A stretch of 64,000 nt of DNA from Collinsella aerofaciens (GCF_028206795.1 NZ_JAQLFJ010000004.1:130666-194665), one strand, 5' to 3'. Shown: positions 42,778-51,780, numbered from the stretch's first letter. Notes: generated by a model from the sequence alone, not told the origin. Numbers and translations are program-made.

Positions 42778-44895
42778 ATGGCATCTGCTGTGGAGCGTGA
42801 CGGTCGCGCTGTGGTGACCACATGCGGGGGATGCTATGCCGATTGCGCCTTTGCGGCACGCGTTGAGGACGGTCGCGTGGTGGCCGAGTTGCCGGTGCCG
42901 GGGCACCCGTGCGCGGCACGAGCCCTGTGCGCCCGCGGACGGCATCGTCTGGCAATGCCGTTTGACGAGCGCGACCGCATTTTGCACCCCATGCGCCGCC
43001 GTCGGGATGGCTCGGGGTTTGATGCGATTACCTGGGACGAGGCGTTTGCGCAGATTGCAGCGCGCCTTGGGGGGATTGTCGACGGGCATGGTCCGCGTGC
43101 GCTGGGCATGACGCTTGGCGTGCCCTCGTTCGACCGCTACTGGGCCTATCGCTTTATGCATGCGCTGGGTTCGCCCAACGTGTACGGTGCCGACGGCGCC
43201 TGCGAGGTGAGCCGCCTGACCGGCTGGGAGCACAGCCTGGGCTACAGCCCGGCGTCCGACCTGGCGCATACCGATTGCATCATGTATTTGGGGCGTTCCA
43301 TTGTCGATTCGTCGACGATGGGGGCCGTTGACGCGCTCAACGATGCACGCCGGCGCGGGGCGAAGATTATCGTGGTTGACCCTCGGCGCAGCGGCTCGGC
43401 CGCGCTTGCCGATCGCTGGCTGCGCGTGCGCCCGGGCTGCGATTTGGCCCTGCTGTTGGGCATCGCGCATGTGCTGATTGCCGAGGACCTGTACGACCAC
43501 GACTTTGTGGCCCGCTATACCACGGGTTTTGATGAGCTGGCGCAGGCGGCTGGCGCTTGGACGCCCGGGTGGGCCGAGTCCATGTGCGACGTACCGGCAG
43601 ATGACATCCGCGCGACGGCACGCGACCTGGCTGCTGCGGCGCCTGCCGCCGTGGTCGACGCGGGCTTTCACGGTGGCATCGGCATTGCGTATGCCAACAG
43701 CACCCAGACGGCGCGCGCTATCTGCCTGGTCGATGTGCTGTTGGGCTGCCTGGGGCATGTGGGCGGTGCGCTCAACCCGCCGACCCCGCTCGCGCTGGGC
43801 GACTTGGACCCTGCGCGCTTTGCGACGCCGCCGGTGCCGCGTGTGCCCAAGTTGGGTTCCGAGCGTTATCCGCTCGTCGATCCGGTGCGCGGCCTGTGCA
43901 CGACCATCGGCCAATCGATCCTCGCCGGCGACCTGCGCGGACTCATCGTCTATGCCAGCAACCCCGGTGCGGGTTACGGCAACGCCGATGCGTGGCTTGG
44001 TATCTTGCAACAGCTCGACCTGCTCGTGACGATCGATATCCGCTGGTCCGAGACGGCGCGTGCGTCCGACTATGTGCTGCCCGACGTGACGTATCTGGAG
44101 GCCGACCGCGGCGTCGGTACGGTCGTGGGCCGCAACGATGCGCGCGTGTTCTATCGCAACGCCGTGCTGCCGGTCTTGCATGATGACACGCGTCCCGGCC
44201 GGGAGATCTTTGCCGGCCTGGCTGCTGCCTGCGGCGTGGGCGAGTATTTTGACTTTACGCCTGACGACTTGGCGGCTGCCCAGGTGGCTCCGTTTGGGAT
44301 CGACCTCACTGCGCTCAAGGTGCGCGGCTGGGCCGATACGGGTGTTTCGTTGCCGTCGCGTACGGGTGAGCCGGCGATTCCCCTGGATGGCGGCAAAATT
44401 GCGCTGGCAAGCGACGTATGGGAACGTGCCGGTCTGGGTCGCGTGCCCAACTGGATCGCTCCCATGGTGGAGCCCGGCCCGGGGATGTTTCGCCTCATTG
44501 GCGGCAACCGGCCCTTTGAGTCGCACACGTCGCGCAGGCTCGCTGCAGCGGGTGCTGCCGAGGCGGGGTCGGACCTGGACGCCGTGCAGATGAACGCCGA
44601 TGTCGCCGCTCACATGGGTATCGCCAACGGCGAGGTCGTCGAGCTTGTGAGCGACATGGGCCGCGATCGCGTGCGCGTGGAGACGACGCCCTATCTGCAC
44701 CCGGCGTGTATCTTCACCTCGGCCGCTCCCGGCGGACGCGCATTGGGTGCTGAGGGTGGTGGCCGGCAGGCCCTGGGCGTCGGGCCGCTCGACCACACGC
44801 CGCTGCGCTGGGACTCGTTGACGGGTGCCGCGCTTACCCAGGAAAACGCCGTTCGCGTGGAAAAGATTGCGGCGTGCGAGGATAATGACGAATGA
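42778..44895 (+). CDS. Molybdopterin oxidoreductase, cytoplasmic, unknown substrate
   Basis: 705 residues of the DMSO reductase family. The N-terminal [4Fe-4S] ligands are C16, C19, C23 and probably C51. ITWDEAFAQIA, VVDPRRSGSAALADRWLRVRPGCD and the C-terminal GNRPFESHTSRR and molybdopterin dinucleotide domain are as expected. C142 in GADGACEVSR is the likely Mo ligand. There is no Tat signal and no adjacent electron-transfer or membrane subunit, so it acts in the cytoplasm or docks to a partner elsewhere. TGAAAGGGGTAATCGAG precedes ATG 42778. It sits between the FHL terminator and selA. A link to selenium chemistry is only suggested by position. Confidence 0.82.
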   Translation: MASAVERDGRAVVTTCGGCYADCAFAARVEDGRVVAELPVPGHPCAARALCARGRHRLAMPFDERDRILHPMRRRRDGSGFDAITWDEAFAQIAARLGGIVDGHGPRALGMTLGVPSFDRYWAYRFMHALGSPNVYGADGACEVSRLTGWEHSLGYSPASDLAHTDCIMYLGRSIVDSSTMGAVDALNDARRRGAKIIVVDPRRSGSAALADRWLRVRPGCDLALLLGIAHVLIAEDLYDHDFVARYTTGFDELAQAAGAWTPGWAESMCDVPADDIRATARDLAAAAPAAVVDAGFHGGIGIAYANSTQTARAICLVDVLLGCLGHVGGALNPPTPLALGDLDPARFATPPVPRVPKLGSERYPLVDPVRGLCTTIGQSILAGDLRGLIVYASNPGAGYGNADAWLGILQQLDLLVTIDIRWSETARASDYVLPDVTYLEADRGVGTVVGRNDARVFYRNAVLPVLHDDTRPGREIFAGLAAACGVGEYFDFTPDDLAAAQVAPFGIDLTALKVRGWADTGVSLPSRTGEPAIPLDGGKIALASDVWERAGLGRVPNWIAPMVEPGPGMFRLIGGNRPFESHTSRRLAAAGAAEAGSDLDAVQMNADVAAHMGIANGEVVELVSDMGRDRVRVETTPYLHPACIFTSAAPGGRALGAEGGGRQALGVGPLDHTPLRWDSLTGAALTQENAVRVEKIAACEDNDE

Positions 44896-44959
44896 TTGAC
44901 GCAACTGATTGATTCGACTGATTCGCGATAGTTTCAGCCCTGTTTTTGAAAGGCCGCAC

Positions 44960-46417
44960 ATGAGCGATAGCCAGAACATGTCCGATGAGGTGCGCGCCCG
45001 CCTGCGCGCCATTCCCTCCGTCAACGAGCTGCTTGCCGAGTGGCCGGTAGTGAAGGCGGCGGGGGAGACCTGCGACGCGGTGGTGCATGCCGCCGTCACG
45101 GCCGAGCTCGACGAGGAGCGCTCCGCGATTCGTGTTGGCGCCGCCCCGCGTTCCAAGCGCGAGCTGGCCTCGGCCATCGAGTGGCGTGCGCATCGCTCTG
45201 CGCTGCCGAGCCTGCGTCCCGCCGTCAACGCCACGGGTGTGGTTATCCATACCAACTTGGGTCGCGCCCCGCTCGCGGAATCAGCTGCCAAAGCCGTGGC
45301 CGAGGTCGCGCGCGGGTATAGCACACTCGAGTACAGTGTCGACACCTGTTCGCGCGGGTCGCGCAAGGAGCACGCCGCGCAGCTGATCCGCTCACTCACC
45401 GGTGCCGAGGACGCGCTCGTGGTCAACAACAATGCCGCCGCGGTGCTGCTGGTGCTTGCCACCCATGCCGCGGGTAAAGAGGTTATCGTCAGCCGCGGCG
45501 AGCTTGTCGAGATTGGCGGCAGCTTCCGCATCCCCGATGTCATGGCGGCTTCGGGCGCCAAACTCGTCGAGGTCGGCGCCACCAACCGCACGCATTTGGG
45601 CGACTACGAGCGCGCCATCACGCCCGATACGGCGATGATCCTTAAGGTCCATCCTTCCAACTACCGTATCGAGGGTTTCCACGAGGAGGTAGGTTCTCGG
45701 GAGCTTGCGGCGCTTGCTCACAAGCATGGTCTACTGTTCTACGAGGACCAGGGGTCGGGCGCGCTCCTGCCCGATGACATCTTGGTGCGCGGCGGCGAGG
45801 AGACCACGCCGACCTCGGTTGCCGCCGGGCTCGACATCGTGTCGTGCTCGGGCGATAAGCTGCTTGGTGCTGCGCAGGCGGGCATCATCATGGGCCGTCG
45901 CGATCTGGTCCAGGCCTGCGGGTCGCATCCGCTTATGCGTGCCCTGCGTCCGGGCAAGCTCGCACTGGCGGCGCTCGAGGCTACACTGCGCATCTACATG
46001 GACGGGGCGGATGTGGCCCATCGCGAGGTGCCGGTGCTCAACATGCTCACGCTTCCGCAGGCTCATCTGGAGCGTCGCGCACGCAAGCTGCGCGAGCTGA
46101 TGGTGACGGGCCTCGATAAGGCTGGCTGCCCGTGTGCCGTGCAGGTGGAAATCGTCGAGGAGTCGTCGACTCCCGGCGGCGGCTCGCTGCCTACCGTCGA
46201 GCTGCCCACGATGTGCGTGGCCGTCTGCCCGGTCGACGGGCGCCTGTCTGTCGACGCGCTCAAGCGCTCGCTCGTCCAAGATTTCGACACGCCGGTCGTC
46301 ACGCGCGCCTCGCACGATCGCGTCCTGTTTGATGTGCGCACGCTCGTGGGCGACCGCGATATCGAGACGGCGGCGTCGACGCTTTCCGCGTGCGTTGCCA
46401 AGGCGGCGCGCCGATGA
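44960..46417 (+). CDS. selA: L-seryl-tRNA(Sec) selenium transferase
   Basis: 485 residues (E. coli 463). It converts Ser-tRNA(Sec) to Sec-tRNA(Sec) with selenophosphate. LRPAVNATGVVIHTNLGRAPL near 85-105 and the PLP lysine K300 in SCSGDKLLGAAQAG are diagnostic. TTTTTGAAAGGCCGCAC precedes the ATG. Its stop overlaps the selB start (ATGA). With selB, selC and selD it forms a complete selenocysteine system in this window, needed by FdhF and SelD. Confidence 0.97.
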   Translation: MSDSQNMSDEVRARLRAIPSVNELLAEWPVVKAAGETCDAVVHAAVTAELDEERSAIRVGAAPRSKRELASAIEWRAHRSALPSLRPAVNATGVVIHTNLGRAPLAESAAKAVAEVARGYSTLEYSVDTCSRGSRKEHAAQLIRSLTGAEDALVVNNNAAAVLLVLATHAAGKEVIVSRGELVEIGGSFRIPDVMAASGAKLVEVGATNRTHLGDYERAITPDTAMILKVHPSNYRIEGFHEEVGSRELAALAHKHGLLFYEDQGSGALLPDDILVRGGEETTPTSVAAGLDIVSCSGDKLLGAAQAGIIMGRRDLVQACGSHPLMRALRPGKLALAALEATLRIYMDGADVAHREVPVLNMLTLPQAHLERRARKLRELMVTGLDKAGCPCAVQVEIVEESSTPGGGSLPTVELPTMCVAVCPVDGRLSVDALKRSLVQDFDTPVVTRASHDRVLFDVRTLVGDRDIETAASTLSACVAKAARR

Positions 46418-48381
46418 GTGGGGTCGAAGCGTTGGTGGAATGCCCTGTTATCGTTGGAACGGCGGGCCACGTCGACCACGGTAAGTCGGCGCTGATTGAG
46501 GCGTTGACCGGCAAGAATCCCGACCGCTTGGAGGTCGAGCGTCGCCGCGGTATGACCGTTGAGCTCGGCTTTGGCGAGTTGGCCCTGCCGAGCGGCAAGA
46601 TCGTCGGCCTGGTCGACGTGCCGGGCCACGCGCATTACTTGCGTGCCATGGTGCAGGGCGCCACGGGCATCGATGTAGCCGTGCTGGTGGTTTCGGCCGT
46701 CGAGGGTGTGATGCCGCAGACCCGCGAGCACGTACATGTGCTGGAGCTGTTGGGCGTCACGCACATGGTGGTCGCGCTGACGATGTGCGACCTGGCCGAT
46801 GCCGAGATGACCGAGCTTGCCGAGCTCGATGTCGATGACTTTTTGTCAGGTACCGTGTTTGCAGGCGCGCCGATCGTGCCCGTGTCGTCCAAGACCGGCG
46901 AGGGGATCGATGGCCTGCTGGCTACGCTCGACGAGCAGGTTGCCGCTTGCTGGGATGCCTGCCGTGCCCGTGCCGAGCTCACCGATGCCGCGCCGCGTCT
47001 GCCGATTGACCGCTGCTTTACGATCAAGGGCGTCGGTACTGTCGTGACGGGAACGTTGCACGATGCGCCGGTTGCGGTGGGCGACGATCTCGTCGCCCTG
47101 CCGTCGCGTACGGTCTGTCGTGTGCGCGGGATTCAGGTGCATGGCGATACGCCGCGAGCACTGCCCGGACAGCGCGTGGCGCTCAACCTGGTTGGTGACG
47201 GTGTCGCGGCGCTTGACCGTGGCGAGATGCTGGGCGTGGCGGACCGCTTTGGTCAGTCGTTGCGCTTTATGATGACGTTCACCTACCTGGGCCGCGAGGG
47301 CGCCAAGCCGCGCGTGCTCGAGTCGGGCGCGCGCGTGCATGTGATGGCCGGCACGGCCGAAGTCGTGGGTCGCATCATGCTTTTGGAGGGCGAGGCCCCC
47401 ATGGCGGTGGGCGAGATCCGTACCGTGCAGGTGCGCTTGGAGGAGCCGCTGCCGCTGCGAGCCGGAGACCATGCCGTGGTGCTGTCGTATTCGCCCGTTA
47501 TGCTCATTGGCGGCGGGCGTGTGCTGCTTTCGCGCTGTCGTCGCTCGCGCGAGCTTTCGGCGGGGGAGCGTACGCTGCTTGCAGCACTTGAGGCCGGCGA
47601 TGTCGTTACTGGTGTGGACGCGTGGCTGGCGCTGCAGGCGTTGCCGGTCGTGGCTGCCGACGTTGCCGCGGCGCTGGATATGGCTGCCGGAGATGTTGAC
47701 GCTGCGCTGCGCGCGCTGGTGGGCCAGGGCACGGTGTGTGAGCTTACCGCGGGCGACGTGGCGCTGTACACGAGTACCGCCGCGCTCGACGCCGCGATGG
47801 ATGCCTTGGCGACGACCCTGTCGGCCATGCACGCGGCGGCTCCCAAGGAGACGGGCTTTACGCCCGGTGCCGTTGCCCATGCTGCCTGGCCTGCTGCCGA
47901 CGATGCCGTTGCCGCGGCCTTGATTGCCGAGGGCTGCTCGCGCGGCGTTTGTGCTGCCGAAGGCGCCGAGGTGTTCGACCCACACTCCGCAGCCGCCGCT
48001 GCGCGTGTGGTGCGAGAGGCTTGCGAGCGGATTGTCGCGCTGCTTGACGAGGCCGGCCTGGACGCACCGGTGCTTCCCGAGGTGGGTGAACAGTTGCAGC
48101 TCGGCCGCGACACCATGACGCGTGCCCTGCGCGAGCTTTCGCTCAACCGCTCGATCGTTAAGGTCGAGCGCGACGTTGCCCTGTCCGCTGCCGCCGAGGC
48201 CCATGCGCGTGAGCTCGTCGCCGCCGCCATTGAGGCAGCCGGCGGCGCTGCCACCACGAGCGTGCTGCGCGAGGCCCTGGGCGTGTCGCGCAAACGCGCC
48301 ATCAGCATCTTGGAGCATCTGGACGCCGTACGCTTTACGGTGCTCGACAAGGAGGCCGGCGGCCTGAGGTCCCTGCGCTAG
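46414..48381 (+). CDS. selB: Selenocysteine-specific elongation factor SelB
   Basis: 655 residues (E. coli 614). The GTPase domain opens with GTAGHVDHGKSALIEALTG, followed by RGMTVELGF (G2) and DVPGHAHYLRAM (G3). The Asn-Lys-x-Asp motif is replaced by TMCDL, as in other SelB proteins. Two beta-barrel domains follow, then a C-terminal set of winged helices (about 400-655) that binds the SECIS hairpin. Its start overlaps the selA stop by 4 bases. tRNA-Sec lies 450 bases downstream, across a cluster of palindromes. Confidence 0.96.
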   Translation: MSGVEALVECPVIVGTAGHVDHGKSALIEALTGKNPDRLEVERRRGMTVELGFGELALPSGKIVGLVDVPGHAHYLRAMVQGATGIDVAVLVVSAVEGVMPQTREHVHVLELLGVTHMVVALTMCDLADAEMTELAELDVDDFLSGTVFAGAPIVPVSSKTGEGIDGLLATLDEQVAACWDACRARAELTDAAPRLPIDRCFTIKGVGTVVTGTLHDAPVAVGDDLVALPSRTVCRVRGIQVHGDTPRALPGQRVALNLVGDGVAALDRGEMLGVADRFGQSLRFMMTFTYLGREGAKPRVLESGARVHVMAGTAEVVGRIMLLEGEAPMAVGEIRTVQVRLEEPLPLRAGDHAVVLSYSPVMLIGGGRVLLSRCRRSRELSAGERTLLAALEAGDVVTGVDAWLALQALPVVAADVAAALDMAAGDVDAALRALVGQGTVCELTAGDVALYTSTAALDAAMDALATTLSAMHAAAPKETGFTPGAVAHAAWPAADDAVAAALIAEGCSRGVCAAEGAEVFDPHSAAAAARVVREACERIVALLDEAGLDAPVLPEVGEQLQLGRDTMTRALRELSLNRSIVKVERDVALSAAAEAHARELVAAAIEAAGGAATTSVLREALGVSRKRAISILEHLDAVRFTVLDKEAGGLRSLR

Positions 48382-48406
48382 ATCGGCCACCCCGCCCCAC
48401 CTCCTC

Positions 48407-48473
48407 AGTTGCGGTGGAATAGTTCCTGTTTTCCGGTTGAGATGCCTCTTCCAGGAACTATTCCACCGCAACT
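48407..48473. repeat. Palindromic repeat, family 1, divergent copy 4
   Basis: AGTTGCGGTGGAATAGTTCC pairs with GGAACTATTCCACCGCAACT. Relative to the other copies the inner stem is changed on both sides (AGTTCC/GGAACT in place of ACGGAC/GTCCGT), so pairing is kept. Confidence 0.88.
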
Positions 48474-48478
48474 TTGAG

Positions 48479-48502
48479 GGTGGCCAGCTGAAGCTGGCCA
48501 CC
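48479..48502. repeat. Perfect 10-bp hairpin after selB
   Basis: GGTGGCCAGC-TGAA-GCTGGCCACC. No T run follows, so a terminator role is doubtful. Confidence 0.7.
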
Positions 48503-48524
48503 TTGAGCCTTGAGTCGGGCTGAT

Positions 48525-48685
48525 CGCCACGAAAAGGGCCTATTTACTACGTTTAGTCGACTACCCTCAACCATTCCGAAATTCGCGAAATTAAAACCGC
48601 AGGTAGACGGTTTGCCGATTTTCTAAAAACGGGGCATGCTCGACCCATGCCGGTCAAACGTAGTAGATAGCCCGTTTTCGTGGCG
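48525..48685. repeat. Long palindrome with internal hairpins
   Basis: CGCCACGAAAAGGGCCTAT at the left pairs with ATAGCCCGTTTTCGTGGCG at the right, extended by TACTACGTTT and AAACGTAGTA. Inside are AAACCG-CAGGTAGA-CGGTTT and GGCATG-CTCGACC-CATGCC. The stretch is A+T-richer than its surroundings and carries no gene. Confidence 0.75.
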
Positions 48686-48693
48686 CGACACCG

Positions 48694-48805
48694 GGGTAGT
48701 CTTTTTGGGACGGGGCTTTTTTAGCTACCCTATGTCAAATATGTCTTAAGCTTTGAGGGCTCCGGATGGGGCAGCTAAAAAAGCCCCGTCCCAAAAAGAC
48801 TACCC
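48694..48805. repeat. Palindromic repeat, family 2, copy 1
   Basis: GGGTAGTCTTTTTGGGACGG and its complement (ending AAAAAGACTACCC at 48805) form the arms; both arms continue with GGGCTTTTTTAGCTACCC-like sequence towards the centre. The centre is about 40 bases. A second copy is at 55824. Confidence 0.88.
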
Positions 48806-48834
48806 TGCTAGTTTGGTAAAATACCGCCGCACTT

Positions 48835-48931
48835 GGGAACGGATGGGCTCCGGTGGGCTCCGCGGTCCTCAAAACCGTTGCGAGGCGTGCAAAACGTCTT
48901 GGATGTGTTCGATTCACATACGTTCCCGCCA
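48835..48931 (+). tRNA. selC: tRNA-Sec (TCA)
   Basis: 97 nt with encoded CCA. Acceptor GGGAACG pairs with CGTTCCC. A six-pair D stem GGGCTC-CGGT-GGGCTC (with G-U pairs), the anticodon loop CCTCAAA with TCA, a long variable arm GAGGCGT-GCAAA-ACGTCTT and the T arm ATGTG-TTCGATT-CACAT are all typical of tRNA-Sec. Standard tRNA scans tuned to canonical tRNAs can miss it, and an overlapping open frame hides it. It is downstream of selA-selB. Confidence 0.94.
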
Positions 48932-49085
48932 TACGCTACCAGCGCTTTTGTGCTCGCGGTCTTGCTGCGTGCCGCAAAGGCGCTGTTTTGTTTTTGCACG
49001 AGCTTTTCGTAGTGCCGCTATTTCGGCGGCGGTATTTAGCTTCGTGCACCGGGTTTCGAGCATGCCGATGGGGGTGTTTTGCCGT

Positions 49086-49718
49086 ATGACTACCGTAAGA
49101 CGAGCCGATCTTTCTTGTGTCGTCCAGGCGGGCGGGCTGTCCTCGCGCATGGGCTGCGATAAGGCGCGCATGGCGTTTTGCGGCGAGCCGCTCATCGAGC
49201 GTGTGCTGGGTCGGCTGGCGCCAGTTGCCGGCGAGTTAGTTGTGACGACTTCGCGTCCCAGCGAGCTTGTCTACCTTGAGGAGTGCGCGTTTGGCGGCTT
49301 GGTGCCGCGTGTGGTGGCGGACCTTGAAGGGTCGGCGGGCGCCATGCGCGGCATCGCGAGCTCGTTGGCCGCGGCCCGATTGCCGCTCGTAGCGATCGTC
49401 GCCTGCGATATGCCGTTTGTCTCGCCGGAACTCATTGGCGCGCTTGCCGATCGTGTCGAGGCCGAGGCGCTCGACGTGTGCGTGCCGCGCGAGGAGCGGG
49501 GGATTGAGCCGCTTTGCGCCGTCTGGCGCCGTGACGCGTGTGCGCCGGTCGCCCAAGAGCTGCTCGCCTGCGACCGTCAGCGCATTCGCTGCCTGATTAA
49601 TCGCGTTCAGGCTGGTTATATGGATGAGCCGCAGATCGTTAAGGTCGCAGGCTCGACGCTCTGCTTCGAGAATGTCAATACGCCCGAGGAGTTTGCGGCA
49701 GCCGAGCTGCTCGCCTAG
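49086..49718 (+). CDS. mobA: Molybdenum cofactor guanylyltransferase (MobA-like)
   Basis: 210 residues. LSCVVQAGGLSSRMGCDKARMAF is the nucleotide-binding start of MobA, and IVACDMPFVSPELI the metal-binding strand. It attaches GMP to Mo-molybdopterin to make the dinucleotide cofactor that FdhF and the orphan oxidoreductase need. ATG 49086 is chosen; an open frame runs further upstream but covers tRNA-Sec. A cytidylyltransferase (MocA) role for the Mo hydroxylase cannot be excluded. The next gene begins 29 bases after the stop. Confidence 0.88.
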   Translation: MTTVRRADLSCVVQAGGLSSRMGCDKARMAFCGEPLIERVLGRLAPVAGELVVTTSRPSELVYLEECAFGGLVPRVVADLEGSAGAMRGIASSLAAARLPLVAIVACDMPFVSPELIGALADRVEAEALDVCVPREERGIEPLCAVWRRDACAPVAQELLACDRQRIRCLINRVQAGYMDEPQIVKVAGSTLCFENVNTPEEFAAAELLA

Positions 49719-49747
49719 ATCTGCACACATCAATGACGGGAGATGCC

Positions 49748-50143
49748 GTGTCACATGATATTTGCCCCGATACCGGGGAACCTTGCACTTGCGATGGGTC
49801 CGAGCCTTGCACCTGCGGCTGTGGCGGCTGTGGACATACGGCCGAGGAAGAGGCAGCGGCGGCTGCGTATCGCGAGTCGCACCGCGAGGCCTCGTTCGGT
49901 GATGCCCCTGATCACGAACGCAAGATCATCGTGTCGTTTGACAGTACCTTCGATGTGATGGAATGCGAGCAGCTATGCCTTGCCGCCGGTGTGCCCGGGC
50001 GCATTATGCCTTTGCCCGGCTCCATTACCGCAGGTTGCGGGCTGTGCTGGGCCATGCCGTTCTCGGGCGATGCACTCGCCGCTTTCCGCGCTGCCACCGA
50101 AGGCCGCATTACCCCTGCCGACTACCATCAACTCGTCCTCTAA
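49748..50143 (+). CDS. DUF3343 protein with cysteine-rich N-terminal extension
   Basis: 131 residues. Residues 1 to about 30 contain seven cysteines in ICPDTGEPCTCDGSEPCTC and GCGGCGH, with an internal EPCTC duplication, which suggests metal or selenium/sulfur binding. The rest is a DUF3343 domain: FDVMECEQLCLAAGVPGRIMPLPGSITAGCGLCW. GTG 49748 with ACGGGAGATGCC is preferred; ATG 49733 is the alternative. It follows mobA closely and so probably belongs with Mo/Se cofactor handling. A shorter DUF3343 paralogue is in the selD cluster at 21497. Confidence 0.82.
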   Translation: MSHDICPDTGEPCTCDGSEPCTCGCGGCGHTAEEEAAAAAYRESHREASFGDAPDHERKIIVSFDSTFDVMECEQLCLAAGVPGRIMPLPGSITAGCGLCWAMPFSGDALAAFRAATEGRITPADYHQLVL

Positions 50144-50146
50144 CTA

Positions 50147-50189
50147 CCACACCACCACAAAGGTGCCTGTCCCCAATGTGGTGGTGTGG
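50147..50189. repeat. Palindrome CCACACCACCAC/GTGGTGGTGTGG
   Basis: A 12-13 bp perfect stem encloses AAAGGTGCCTGTCCCCA. It begins 3 bases after the DUF3343 stop. The loop word CCTGTCCCC recalls the GGGAC core of the other palindromes. Confidence 0.8.
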
Positions 50190-50399
50190 AACATGTGGAC
50201 GAAACAGCTTCGAAACACGCGATTTGTGCGTCGGGTACTCAAAAACGCTTCTACCTGCATCGTAATCAAAACGAAACATCTGCTCGTCGGCTTATGCGAA
50301 ACTTTGCTGCAACAGTGCGATATTATCCATACTCGATAAAGCTCGCGGCGCATGGGGCGCCTCGAACGACACTTTTCTTTTCCATCAATTGGAGGAAGC

Positions 50400-51755
50400 A
50401 TGAGCTACACGCAGAAAGTTCTCGACGAGCTCAAGGCCCGCTATCCCGAGCAGCCTGAGTTCATCCAGGCCGCGACCGAGATCCTCGGCACCATCCAGCC
50501 GGCGCTCGACGCCCACCCCGAGTACGAGGAGGCCGCCCTGCTGGAGCGCCTCGTCGAGCCCGAGCGCATCGTTATGTTCCGTGTCCCTTGGGTCGACGAC
50601 CAGGGCAAGGTCCAGGTCAACCGCGGCTACCGCGTCGAGTTCAACTCTGCCATTGGACCCTACAAGGGCGGCCTGCGCTTTAACCCGACGGTCACCCTGG
50701 GCATGCTCAAGTTCCTGGGTCTGGAGCAGATCCTCAAGAACAGCCTGACCACCCTTCCCATGGGCGGCGGCAAGGGCGGTTCCGACTTTGACCCCAAGGG
50801 CAAGTCCAACAACGAGATTATGCACTTCTGCCAGTCCTTCATGACCGAGCTCTATCGCCACATTGGCCCCAACACCGACGTTCCCGCCGGCGACCTGGGC
50901 GTTGGCGGCCGCGAGGTTGCCTACCTGTTCGGTCAGTACAAGCGCCTGACCAACGAGTGGACCGGCGTCCTTACCGGCAAGGGCCTTTCCTTTGGCGGCT
51001 CGCTCGCCCGTACCGAGGCCACCGGTTACGGTCTGGTCTACTTTGTGGACGAGTACCTCAAGAGCCGCGGTGACTCCTTCGAGGGCAAGAACGTCGTCGT
51101 TCACGGCTCCGGTAACGTCGCCATCTACGCGGTCCAGAAGGTCGCCCAGCTCGGCGGCAAGGTGCTCGCCTGCTCCGATACCCACGGCTGGGTCGAGGAT
51201 CCCGACGGCATCGACTACACCGTGCTCGAGCACATCTACAACAAGAAGCGCTCCGGCCACGACAAGGGCGTTACGCTCGCCATGTACGTTGACGAGAAGC
51301 CCAACGCCGTGTGGCACGAGGGCGACGGCCGTGGCGTTTGGCAGCTGCCCTGCGACATCGCGCTGCCCTGCGCTCGCGAGAACACGCTGCTGCTCGAGGA
51401 CGCCCAGGCGCTCGTCGCCAACGGCTGCAAGGTGGTCGGCGAGGGCGCGAACATGCCCACGACCATCGAGGCTACGAACTACTTCCAGGAGAACGGCGTT
51501 GCCTTTATGCCCGGTAAGGCTGCCAACGCCGGCGGCGTGCTCGTGTCCGGCCTGGAGATGAGCCAGAATGCCGAGCACCTGTCCTGGACCTTCGAGGAGG
51601 TCGACGGCAAGCTCGAGCAGCTCATGCGCGGCATGTTCCACAACGTGGACGACACCGCCAAGGAGTATGGCCAGGAGGGCAACTTTGTCATGGGCGCCAA
51701 CATCGCTGGCTTCCTGAAGGTCGCCGACGCCATGCTCGCCCAGGGCGTCTGCTAA
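50400..51755 (+). CDS. gdhA: NADP-type glutamate dehydrogenase
   Basis: 451 residues, hexameric family I length. It interconverts 2-oxoglutarate plus ammonia and glutamate. YRVEFNSAIGPYKGGLRF, TTLPMGGGKGGSDFDPKGKS with the catalytic lysines, VPAGDLGVGGREV with the catalytic Asp, and the Rossmann loop VHGSGNVA are visible. TTGGAGGAAGC precedes ATG 50400, and a longer open frame upstream is not supported. Monocistronic, with a perfect terminator. The region 50190-50399 is A+T-richer and may hold its promoter. Confidence 0.96.
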   Translation: MSYTQKVLDELKARYPEQPEFIQAATEILGTIQPALDAHPEYEEAALLERLVEPERIVMFRVPWVDDQGKVQVNRGYRVEFNSAIGPYKGGLRFNPTVTLGMLKFLGLEQILKNSLTTLPMGGGKGGSDFDPKGKSNNEIMHFCQSFMTELYRHIGPNTDVPAGDLGVGGREVAYLFGQYKRLTNEWTGVLTGKGLSFGGSLARTEATGYGLVYFVDEYLKSRGDSFEGKNVVVHGSGNVAIYAVQKVAQLGGKVLACSDTHGWVEDPDGIDYTVLEHIYNKKRSGHDKGVTLAMYVDEKPNAVWHEGDGRGVWQLPCDIALPCARENTLLLEDAQALVANGCKVVGEGANMPTTIEATNYFQENGVAFMPGKAANAGGVLVSGLEMSQNAEHLSWTFEEVDGKLEQLMRGMFHNVDDTAKEYGQEGNFVMGANIAGFLKVADAMLAQGVC

Positions 51756-51780
51756 TTCTTCGCTCGACATAGCATCGCAG

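Noticed and set aside
48753..49085. Possible 111-residue N-terminal extension of MobA
   Set aside because: The extension would run through tRNA-Sec and a palindrome; MobA homologues begin close to the nucleotide-binding motif.
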